From: Holosporales bacterium
GTDB taxonomy: Bacteria > Pseudomonadota > Alphaproteobacteria > RUG11792
DNA length: 11,242 bases
Assembly: GCA_031262205.1 (NCBI GenBank)
Contig: JAISID010000051.1
Span: 1-11,242 of the forward strand
Direction of reading: 5' to 3'
Made by a program: the position numbers and the translations under genes. The notes beneath the pieces were generated by a model. That model was not told where the DNA came from and did not search any database. It saw only the letters and a program-made list of their open reading frames with translations. Position 1 is the first letter of the stretch; every line of letters begins with the position of its first letter. Below are positions 1-5,369 of this stretch, one piece after another.

Positions 1-4
1 AATC

Positions 5-20
5 TTAACGTTCTATTAAC
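5..20. promoter_or_regulatory. CtrA-like site TTAA-N7-TTAAC
   Basis: The bases read TTAA, seven bases, then TTAAC, which matches the full binding consensus of CtrA, the alphaproteobacterial cell-cycle regulator. A second TTAA-N7-TTAA lies at 125-139. No gene start is visible next to either, so the target would be a gene left of the window. Such motifs arise easily by chance in AT-rich DNA, so the call is tentative. Confidence 0.25.
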
Positions 21-124
21 CTTTTTATGATATGCTAAAGCTATGCTTGCATAGGTTAAGTAGTTAAGGGAAGCAAGCCCCGAGGAGGGCGGGGGTTTGG
101 GATGGAAATTATAGTACAATTTCG

Positions 125-139
125 TTAATTTTTCGTTAA
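125..139. promoter_or_regulatory. Second CtrA-like site TTAA-N7-TTAA
   Basis: TTAA occurs at 125-128 and 136-139 with exactly seven bases between. It sits inside a short direct repeat (TTCGTTAATT at 121-130, TTCGTTAATT again at 132-141), so the spacing may be a by-product of that duplication. No adjacent gene start supports regulation. Confidence 0.2.
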
Positions 140-149
140 TTCTTAATTT

Positions 150-402
150 TTATTTTTTGCTAAATTTCTTATCAAAGTTTCCCCATTCTTCGCTAGGTTT
201 TTCATCAAATTTCCCCGCCGAGTTTTTTGCCAAATTTCCCCTGGGGTTTCTCCTCATTTTTGGTCTGGTTTTCCAAAGGAATCCCTGGTTTTGGGAATCG
301 CTTTCCCCAGAAGAAACCTCCTCCGTTAATACGTAAGTCTTTCAGATGTCGCCCTCGGTTTGTCTGATATTTCAGGGGGCTTTTGAGGACTACTTTTCCC
401 AA
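150..402 (-). pseudogene. Probable remnant of a Lys-rich coding region, frameshifted
   Basis: Read on the minus strand, 205-402 is open and ends in a Lys/Gly-rich stretch (EEKPQGKFGKKLGG). One frame over, the reading continues without a stop as KFDEKPSEEWGNFDKKFSKK and ends at a TAA at 150-152. Joined by one frameshift near 207-212, the two pieces make a coherent, repetitive, charged tail with recurring GKF/GNF/WGK units. I see no fold, signal peptide or recognisable family. Upstream, the frame breaks up through stops within the tandem repeats. It lies downstream of rlmE on the same strand. A decayed repeat protein is the best reading; non-coding repeats that happen to look coding are the alternative. 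Confidence 0.3.
153..241. repeat. Short diverged direct repeats, about 27-33 bp apart
   Basis: The motif (T)TTTT-G/C-(C/T)(C/A)AAATTTCCCC recurs at 198-216 and 223-241, with degenerate versions at 153-170 and 171-184. The copies coincide with the GKF/KKF units of the possible decayed minus-strand reading frame. Confidence 0.45.
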
Positions 403-540
403 GGAGGAATTTCCTCCGTATACGTAAGTGCCTTAGATGTCGTTCTCTGTTTATCTAATTCTTTCAAGGAGGCTTTTTGTCTAGCTCCTGGAGCCGCTTT
501 TTCAAAGAAGGAATCTTATCCGTTAGTGCGTAAGCGCCTT
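299..540. repeat. Three diverged tandem units of about 92-104 bp
   Basis: Units begin near 299, 391 and 495. Each carries in order a C(T)TTTCCC-like run, an AAG-AA-rich stretch, a (C/A)TCCGTTA-like block, then TACGTAAGT/GCGTAAGCG, then a (C/T)AGATGTCG-like block: for example ACGTAAGTCTTTCAGATGTCG at 331-351 against ACGTAAGTGCCTTAGATGTC at 422-441, and GCGTAAGCGCCTTTGAAATC at 528-547. Copies differ by substitutions and small indels, so the array is old. It is too irregular for a CRISPR. Confidence 0.6.
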
Positions 541-557
541 TGAAATCCCTTCGGTAT

Positions 558-728
558 GTTCGCTGTAATACTAACTATCAGTCCATTGCCATCCGACCTA
601 GTATCTCCTCGTCAGTCTGCTTTGCAATACTAGTTGTCAGTCTAATCCATTACCGCCAGACACTGCGGTTTGTTTGCTTTACAATGCGTCGTAGGAGGAC
701 TTCTTTAATTTTCAAATCCGCGTCTCAT
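558..728. repeat. Three diverged 57-bp tandem units
   Basis: Units start at 558, 615 and 672, exactly 57 bp apart (19 codons). Shared blocks are GT(T/C)(C/T)GCT, (C)AATACTA, GTCAGTC and a CCGAC/CCAGAC block in the first two units. The third keeps GTTTGCTTTACAATGCGTCG and then diverges. A period divisible by three hints at a former coding repeat, but every long frame through it is interrupted or lacks similarity I can name. Confidence 0.55.
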
Positions 729-749
729 TACAGTCTGTAAGCGGCGCTT
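728..749. repeat. Two overlapping small palindromes
   Basis: TTACAGTCTGTAA (728-740) and AAGCGGCGCTT (739-749) are each perfect odd palindromes and share two bases. They lie about 50 bp beyond the rlmE stop codon in the direction of rlmE transcription. No T-run follows on that strand, so a standard intrinsic terminator is not supported. Confidence 0.35.
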
Positions 750-794
750 GTATAAAACGATCGAAAAGAATAAACCTCGCTAAAATTTGCGGAG

Positions 795-815
795 CGTTAC
801 GATATATGATTCCCA
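795..815 (-). repeat. 3'-end motif copy at the rlmE terminus
   Basis: On the minus strand this reads TGGGAATCAT, six bases, TAACG. It covers the last codons and stop of rlmE. The upstream GGCTTTAAA is shared with the copy at 5127-5145. It is the same motif as those beyond ftsH, nuoD and pheS. Confidence 0.55.
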
Positions 816-1444
816 TTTTTAAAGCCGGTGGCGACAAGATACATTTCAACCGATTCTTTGCGGCTTGAATTTGGTTTAAAATGAACTACTTTTGAAAAAC
901 GTAGTTTAATGTCTGTTAAGAGTTCGGCTTCAGCCCCTCCTTGAAATATCTTTGCAACCATTGTCCCCCCTTCGTTTAGAGATATCTTGCAAAATTCGTA
1001 TACCGCTTCGATTAGATTTACAATCCTAAGGTGATCGACTTTTTTAATCCCGCAACTGCTTGGCGCCATATCGCTCAATACTACGTCGGCCTTACTATCT
1101 TTCATAATTTCCATAACTTTTTGCATGGTAGTTTCCTCCAGGAAATCCCCTTTTATAAAATTTACTTTTGGAATAGGCGCCATGTCTAAAAGGTCGACGG
1201 CTATAATTTTGTTGCATATTTTTGAAGCGACTTGAGACCATCCGCCTGGAGCCGCTCCCAAATCGATTACTATGGAGTTGTTTTTTATAATTTTAAATTT
1301 ATCCTGAATTTCAATAAGTTTGAAAGCCGCTCGAGATTTGTATCCTTCTTTCTTGGCCTTTTCCACGTACGGATCGTTAATTTGTCTTAACATCCAGTTT
1401 CTCGAGGATTTTTTTAGTTTCTTATTGCGTATCTTCTCTTTCAA
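797..1444 (-). CDS. rlmE: 23S rRNA (uridine-2552-2'-O)-methyltransferase RlmE (FtsJ/RrmJ)
   Basis: RlmE uses S-adenosylmethionine to 2'-O-methylate U2552 in the A loop of 23S rRNA, a late step in 50S subunit maturation in the cytoplasm. The 215-residue product has the Rossmann SAM motif DLGAAPGGWSQV (61-72), an acidic SAM-ribose contact in AVDLLDM (D84), SDMAP (124-128), and the catalytic K-D-K-E set at K42, D125, K165 and E200, aligned with K38/D124/K164/E199 of the E. coli enzyme. The start is TTG at 1444-1442: the first internal ATG (codon 18) would remove the conserved Arg-rich lead-in, and an in-frame TAA lies further upstream. No Shine-Dalgarno is visible. The last residues (NGNHIS) extend past the usual end near VATGFK and are encoded by a dispersed repeat motif (795-815). 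It is divergent from tig. Confidence 0.97.
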   Translation of the reverse strand: MKEKIRNKKLKKSSRNWMLRQINDPYVEKAKKEGYKSRAAFKLIEIQDKFKIIKNNSIVIDLGAAPGGWSQVASKICNKIIAVDLLDMAPIPKVNFIKGDFLEETTMQKVMEIMKDSKADVVLSDMAPSSCGIKKVDHLRIVNLIEAVYEFCKISLNEGGTMVAKIFQGGAEAELLTDIKLRFSKVVHFKPNSSRKESVEMYLVATGFKNGNHIS

Positions 1445-1484
1445 TGCGAGCGCGACGTATAAATAAAAATTTAAGATAATTTAT

Positions 1485-1513
1485 ATTATAACGCGTATTT
1501 TATTTAAAAACAC
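1485..1513 (-). promoter_or_regulatory. Candidate rlmE promoter
   Basis: A perfect sigma-70 -10 hexamer TATAAT lies on the minus strand at 1490-1485. At 17 bp spacing the -35 position reads GTGTTT (1513-1508), a poor match. Transcription would start about 30 nt before the TTG start codon of rlmE. Confidence 0.45.
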
Positions 1514-1554
1514 TCCGCCGCTCTCCGTCGTTGAAAAAGTCTGCTTTAGGCATG

Positions 1555-1583
1555 TTGACTGGTTTTAATATCTTTGCTATCTT
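1555..1583 (+). promoter_or_regulatory. Candidate tig-clpP promoter
   Basis: TTGACT (1555-1560, five of six to consensus) and TATCTT (1578-1583, four of six) are separated by exactly 17 bp. The 5' leader would be about 75 nt. A GGAG at 1650-1653 lies 11 nt before the tig ATG. I see no heat-shock sigma-32 pattern. Confidence 0.5.
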
Positions 1584-1664
1584 TAAGTATATAGACTTTG
1601 TCTCGGTCAGAGGCTTTTTTATGTTTTTCTTTACTGTTCCTGTCTTTATGGAGTTTTTTCATAA

Positions 1665-2981
1665 ATGAAATTTGAAAATATTAAATCGGAGGGGATGAAA
1701 CGCGAGTACAACGTTATTTTAACAGCTGAAGATATCGAAAACGGCATTGTAAAGGCGGTCGCTGAAAAGGCAAGAACATTCAAAATGTCCGGTTTTAGAG
1801 CTGGACATGTTCCTTTAAACGTAGTGAGAAACAACGTCGAGGACAGCGTTATAAGCAATGTTTTTGATTCGTTGATATCAAACGCATGCAATGAAATTGT
1901 CAAAGATTTAAAAGTAACGAGCTTAGCTCTCAAACCGGTCTATCGCTTCGAAAATAAATATGAGAAAGGCAAAGACGCTAAATTGACAGTTACGATTGAG
2001 ATTGCTCCCGCGTTTGATCTGAAGCCTTACGACATTGAAATGACTAAGATTGTTCCAGATGTGAACGACGAGGATGTTTCAAACGAAATAAAACGAATAA
2101 TCTCTTTCGCTCCGATTTATGCGAAAGCCGAGGCCGACTATGTTGTCAAACCTCTAGATGCCGTCGCGTATAGAGCCGTTTGTCATAACAATAAAACTGG
2201 AAAGCAAGAAAAGAGTTTCAACAATAAAGTTATAATTCCTAGCAATATTCCAGAAGACGCGAAGTTTTTGGCGGGGTTCATAGGCACGAAAGCGGGAGAC
2301 GTTTACGAGTTTTCTCCGCCTGAAGAAAAAGATTTGACTTATAAAATTCATATCAAATCAGTTGAAAAGGCGTTAATAGACATTTCTCCTGAAGAGTACG
2401 CTCAAAAACGGGGATTTAAAAGTCTAGACGAATTCAAATCGGCAGTAAGAACGTCGCTTGAAAACGAAATCGGCGCGAACGCTTTTATTTATCACAAGAA
2501 CCAGGTATTGGAAACGCTCGTGAAACAATACGACTTTAAATTGCCGCAAGGAATCGTCGATAACGAAATGAAAAACGTTGTTGCCGACGTGAAAAGAGAG
2601 TTAGAGAAAGAACAGAAGAAACACCCTGAAAGCAAGGTAGAAAAGAAGTCCGAAGAGGAGATTAGGAAAGAATACGCAGACGTCGTCAATAAAAAAGTCC
2701 TTTTGGGATACGTTCTTAATAAAATAGCTCAAAAGGAAAATATAACCGCGACTAACGAAGAAGTCAGCAATGCTATTCAAATTGAAATAGAAAGAAATCC
2801 AAGGCTTAGAGACGCTTTGATTGACTATTATTCCAAAAACGAGGGAGCGATTGCCTATAAGAAAGCTGAAATTATCGAATATAAAGTAGTTTCATTTTTG
2901 ATTGGCAAAGCTAAGACCAACGAGGTGAAAAAGACAAAAACAGAGGTAGACAAAATTGTTAAAGAACTTCTTGAAGAATAA
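1665..2981 (+). CDS. tig: Trigger factor, ribosome-bound chaperone
   Basis: Trigger factor docks beside the ribosomal exit tunnel and shields nascent chains. The 438-residue product is near the usual length. The N-terminal ribosome-binding domain carries the signature GFRAGHVP (43-50). A region at about 160-235 corresponds to the FKBP-type peptidyl-prolyl isomerase domain: FLAGFIGTKAGDVYEF (201-216) echoes the family's F-GxxxGxxF pattern, but most of the usual pocket sequence is hard to find, so isomerase activity may be weak or lost. The Lys/Glu-rich helical C-terminal part (about 240-438) forms the chaperone arms and ends in a charged tail. The ATG is fixed by an in-frame TAA directly before it. 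It is first in tig-clpP-clpX, with 20 bp to clpP. Confidence 0.97.
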   Translation: MKFENIKSEGMKREYNVILTAEDIENGIVKAVAEKARTFKMSGFRAGHVPLNVVRNNVEDSVISNVFDSLISNACNEIVKDLKVTSLALKPVYRFENKYEKGKDAKLTVTIEIAPAFDLKPYDIEMTKIVPDVNDEDVSNEIKRIISFAPIYAKAEADYVVKPLDAVAYRAVCHNNKTGKQEKSFNNKVIIPSNIPEDAKFLAGFIGTKAGDVYEFSPPEEKDLTYKIHIKSVEKALIDISPEEYAQKRGFKSLDEFKSAVRTSLENEIGANAFIYHKNQVLETLVKQYDFKLPQGIVDNEMKNVVADVKRELEKEQKKHPESKVEKKSEEEIRKEYADVVNKKVLLGYVLNKIAQKENITATNEEVSNAIQIEIERNPRLRDALIDYYSKNEGAIAYKKAEIIEYKVVSFLIGKAKTNEVKKTKTEVDKIVKELLEE

Positions 2982-2989
2982 TTTATAAA

Positions 2990-2994
2990 AGGGG
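2990..2994 (+). promoter_or_regulatory. Ribosome binding site of clpP
   Basis: AGGGG lies seven bases before the clpP ATG and in the 20-bp tig-clpP spacer. It is the clearest Shine-Dalgarno in the window; most other genes here lack one. Confidence 0.6.
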
Positions 2995-3001
2995 ATAAAA
3001 A

Positions 3002-3580
3002 ATGTTAGTTCCGATTGTTATTGAACAAACTAGTAGGGGCGAGAGATCGTACGATATATATTCAAGGCTTCTTAAAGAAAGAATCATATTCGTAACGGGA
3101 GAAATAAACGATGAAATGGCTTCCCTCGTATGCGCGCAATTGTTATTTTTGGAAGCGGAAGATCCTAAAAAGGACATAAATATTTATATTAATTCACCAG
3201 GCGGAGTCGTAACGTCGACGTTTTCTATGATTGACACGATGCGTTACGTTAAATGCGAGATTTCAACATTGTGTTTAGGGCAGGCTTGCTCCGGCGGATC
3301 GTTGTTGTTATGTTCTGGGAATAAAGGGAAAAGATTTATTTTGCCGAACGCTAGAGTTATGATTCATCAACCTCACGGCGGGGTTCAAGGGCAAGCGACC
3401 GATATGGAAATTCAAGTGAAAGAAATTCTTAATAATAAAAATAGACTAAACGCTATTTACGTTGAAAGCACCGGCAAGGATATGGAAACCATACGCCAAG
3501 CGACAGAACGCGACACTTTCATGTCTGCGGAAGAAGCGGTAGATTTCGGGTTGGTAGACAAAGTGGTAGTATCGAGATGA
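3002..3580 (+). CDS. clpP: ATP-dependent Clp protease proteolytic subunit ClpP
   Basis: ClpP forms a double seven-membered ring with internal serine active sites and degrades substrates fed in by ClpX or ClpA. The 192-residue product has the catalytic triad at S97, H122 (MIHQP) and D171 (ERDTF), the same numbers as mature E. coli ClpP. The substrate-strand glycines SPGG (65-68) and GGVQGQATD (126-134) are present. One departure stands out: the residue after the catalytic serine, nearly always Met, is Gly98 (GQACSGGS). Its backbone NH belongs to the oxyanion hole, so activity is likely kept while the S1 pocket may change. There is no obvious long propeptide. It sits 20 bp after tig, probably on the same transcript, and 137 bp before clpX. 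Confidence 0.98.
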   Translation: MLVPIVIEQTSRGERSYDIYSRLLKERIIFVTGEINDEMASLVCAQLLFLEAEDPKKDINIYINSPGGVVTSTFSMIDTMRYVKCEISTLCLGQACSGGSLLLCSGNKGKRFILPNARVMIHQPHGGVQGQATDMEIQVKEILNNKNRLNAIYVESTGKDMETIRQATERDTFMSAEEAVDFGLVDKVVVSR

Positions 3581-3587
3581 AAATTAA

Positions 3588-3633
3588 GCGTCGCCTGATA
3601 TCGCAGATTTTTGCATTTTTCATCAGGGGGCGT
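3588..3633. other. Hairpin in the clpP-clpX spacer
   Basis: CCTGAT (3594-3599) pairs with ATCAGG (3622-3627). Beyond a 3x3 internal loop GCG (3588-3590) can pair with CGT (3631-3633, one G-U). The loop is 22 nt. No U-tract follows, so this may be an attenuator, an RNA-processing or stabilising stem, or a decayed element rather than a terminator. Confidence 0.35.
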
Positions 3634-3645
3634 TCAGGTTTGTTA

Positions 3646-3674
3646 TTAACAATTTCTTTATATATTTCTGTAAT
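3646..3674 (+). promoter_or_regulatory. Candidate internal promoter for clpX
   Basis: TTAACA (3646-3651) and TGTAAT (3669-3674) each match the sigma-70 consensus at five of six positions, with 17 bp between. The start site would lie near 3681, about 37 nt before the clpX ATG. The variant second base of the -10 would weaken it. Confidence 0.5.
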
Positions 3675-3717
3675 AATGAACCTATTATCAGGAGATTTAA
3701 GACATTCGGTTTAGAAG

Positions 3718-4959
3718 ATGGCAAAAGAATCTGGGAAAAATGAATTAATGTATTGTTCGTTTTGCGGTAAATCTCAAGACGAAGTAAAAAAATTAATAGC
3801 AGGCTCTACTGCTTTTATATGCGACGAATGCGTTTCCCTTTGCTTTGACGTTATAAAGAAGGAGGAGTCCGAGGATGTAAAATCTGGCAACGGAGATTTC
3901 CCCACCCCGTCTAAAATTTTTGAAAAACTAAACGAGCATGTTATCGGGCAAGAGAGAGCCAAAAAAATACTGTCGGTCGCCGTTTATAATCATTACAAAA
4001 TGCTTAATTGTCAATCTACGGAGTATCCAGACGTCGAGATAGCAAAGTCAAACGTATTGCTAATAGGCTCGACTGGTTCTGGCAAGACGCTTCTTGCTAA
4101 GACTCTTGCAAAGATCATAGACGTTCCGTTTACTATTGCCGACGCTACGTCGTTAACGGAAGCAGGTTATGTTGGAGAGGATGTTGAGAACATTATTTTG
4201 AAGTTGTTGCAAGCCGCCGATTACGACGTTGAAAAAGCGCAAAGAGGAATCGTTTATATAGACGAAGTCGATAAGATAACGAGGAAAACTGAAAATCCGT
4301 CTATAACAAGAGACGTCTCTGGCGAAGGAGTTCAACAGGCTCTCTTAAAAATCATAGAAGGAACGGTTGCGTTCGTGCCGCCTCAAGGGGGGCGAAAACA
4401 CCCGCAGCAAGATTTTTTGCAGGTTAACACGACAAATATTTTGTTTATATGCGGCGGAGCGTTTGTAGGCCTGGAAAAGATAATCGCCGCTCGCGGAGCG
4501 AAAGCAGGGATAGGCTTTGGGGCGGACGTGCAAAAAGCCGAGGAGAAAAGCGTTGGGGAATTGTTCAAGGAAGTCGAGACAGAGGATCTTTTAAAGTATG
4601 GTCTGATTCCAGAATTTGTCGGCAGACTGCCGGTTGTCGCAGTATTGGAAGATTTGAAAGAAGACGATTTAATAAGAGTTTTAAAAGAACCCAAAGACGC
4701 CATTTTGAAACAGTACGCCGGGCTTCTTGATATGAACGGCGTTAAGTTGAACTTTACGGACGACGCATTGAGAGCAATTGTTAAAAAAGCAATTGAGAAA
4801 AAAACAGGCGCAAGAGGTCTTAGGGCGATAGTGGAGAATCTGCTGTTAGACGTTATGTTTGACGTGCCGGATAACTCAAATGCGGTAGAAGTCGTTATAG
4901 ATGAAAAAGTTATTAAAGGGGAAGCCGTTCCATCTATTATTTTTAACGAAGCGGCTTAA
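3718..4959 (+). CDS. clpX: ATP-dependent Clp protease ATP-binding subunit ClpX
   Basis: ClpX is the hexameric AAA+ unfoldase that recognises tagged or specific substrates and threads them into ClpP. In the 413-residue product the N-terminal zinc-binding domain has C13, C16, C35 and C38. Walker A is GSTGSGKT (117-124; Ser replaces the usual Pro), the pore loop is GYVG (150-153), Walker B is IVYIDE (178-183), the RKH loop is at 226-228, and the IGF tripeptide that docks on ClpP is at 265-267. Sensor 1 is around ILFICGG (241-247), the arginine finger lies in FVGRLP (300-305) and sensor 2 in GARGLR (364-369). An in-frame TAG two codons upstream fixes the ATG. No good Shine-Dalgarno is seen. lon, often next, is absent; a gap with a parS site follows. 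Confidence 0.98.
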   Translation: MAKESGKNELMYCSFCGKSQDEVKKLIAGSTAFICDECVSLCFDVIKKEESEDVKSGNGDFPTPSKIFEKLNEHVIGQERAKKILSVAVYNHYKMLNCQSTEYPDVEIAKSNVLLIGSTGSGKTLLAKTLAKIIDVPFTIADATSLTEAGYVGEDVENIILKLLQAADYDVEKAQRGIVYIDEVDKITRKTENPSITRDVSGEGVQQALLKIIEGTVAFVPPQGGRKHPQQDFLQVNTTNILFICGGAFVGLEKIIAARGAKAGIGFGADVQKAEEKSVGELFKEVETEDLLKYGLIPEFVGRLPVVAVLEDLKEDDLIRVLKEPKDAILKQYAGLLDMNGVKLNFTDDALRAIVKKAIEKKTGARGLRAIVENLLLDVMFDVPDNSNAVEVVIDEKVIKGEAVPSIIFNEAA

Positions 4960-5017
4960 TTCTGCTTATTCTACAAAGAAAACTTCCGCAACCTATGAAC
5001 GACTCATGCAACGATTT

Positions 5018-5032
5018 AGGAAATCATTTCCT
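5018..5032 (+). repeat. Palindrome after clpX, weak relative of the 3'-end motif
   Basis: AGGAAATCATTTCCT is a perfect odd palindrome 59 nt beyond the clpX stop. AGGAAATCAT matches TGGGAATCAT at eight of ten positions and is sense to clpX; AACG follows further on. No U-tract follows. The rest of the 410-bp gap has no credible gene. Confidence 0.35.
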
Positions 5033-5126
5033 GATACCCTATAAATAACGGTTGTATACGAGAAACCCAACTGAAATGAATCAAATCACAGATTAGAATT
5101 AATTGGCTGCAAATAAAGTTTTAGGA

Positions 5127-5145
5127 CGTTAGCGTACGATTCCCA
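5127..5145 (-). repeat. 3'-end motif copy beyond ftsH
   Basis: The minus strand reads TGGGAATCGT, four bases, TAACG, preceded by GGCTTTAAA as at the rlmE copy. It is sense to ftsH but 225 nt past its stop. The neighbouring 5181-5220 shares AAACCTCGC and flanking bases with 745-792, a second hint of a common decayed repeat. Confidence 0.5.
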
Positions 5146-5220
5146 CGATTTAAAGCCGCCTGATTTTCGCCTTATATTTAGACGCTATTTTATAACGTGT
5201 CGACAAACCTCGCCAAATTG

Positions 5221-5244
5221 AAAATGTTTCACGTGAAACATTTT
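5221..5244. promoter_or_regulatory. parS centromere-like site 1
   Basis: This 24-bp perfect palindrome has the 16-bp core TGTTTCACGTGAAACA (5225-5240) flanked by AAAA and TTTT. The core is the canonical chromosomal parS sequence bound by ParB, used with ParA/Soj to segregate origins and load SMC. It lies in the convergent clpX-ftsH gap. An identical 24-mer is at 9658-9681. No parA or parB is in the window. Confidence 0.88.
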
Positions 5245-5369
5245 GTGTTTTTCATACGTTTGGGAGAACTGTCCCCCCAGTATAGTATATATCAAGAACC
5301 TATAAAGAAACTATAAGTATATATAAGTAATGAATTTATAAAAATTAATACAAAACAAGAATAGTCTAT

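Noticed and set aside
78..98. GC-rich stem CCCCG/CGGGG with GTTT behind it, as an intrinsic terminator
   Set aside because: The stem is only five pairs and the T-run three bases before G resumes; too weak to annotate.
299..402. Recoded UGA or UAG, to rescue the minus-strand frame
   Set aside because: clpP ends in TGA and pheS in TAG at the expected protein ends, and the frame needs both stops read plus a shift, so decay is simpler.
299..690. CRISPR array
   Set aside because: Units are diverged along their whole length, with no constant repeat separated by unique spacers, and no cas gene is nearby.
346..740. Two plus-strand open frames (346-543 and 540-740)
   Set aside because: They run through the diverged tandem repeats, have no recognisable domain or start signal, and their composition is that of frames opened by repeats.
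4383..4730. Long open frames inside clpX on both strands
   Set aside because: They are other-frame shadows of a complete, motif-rich clpX.
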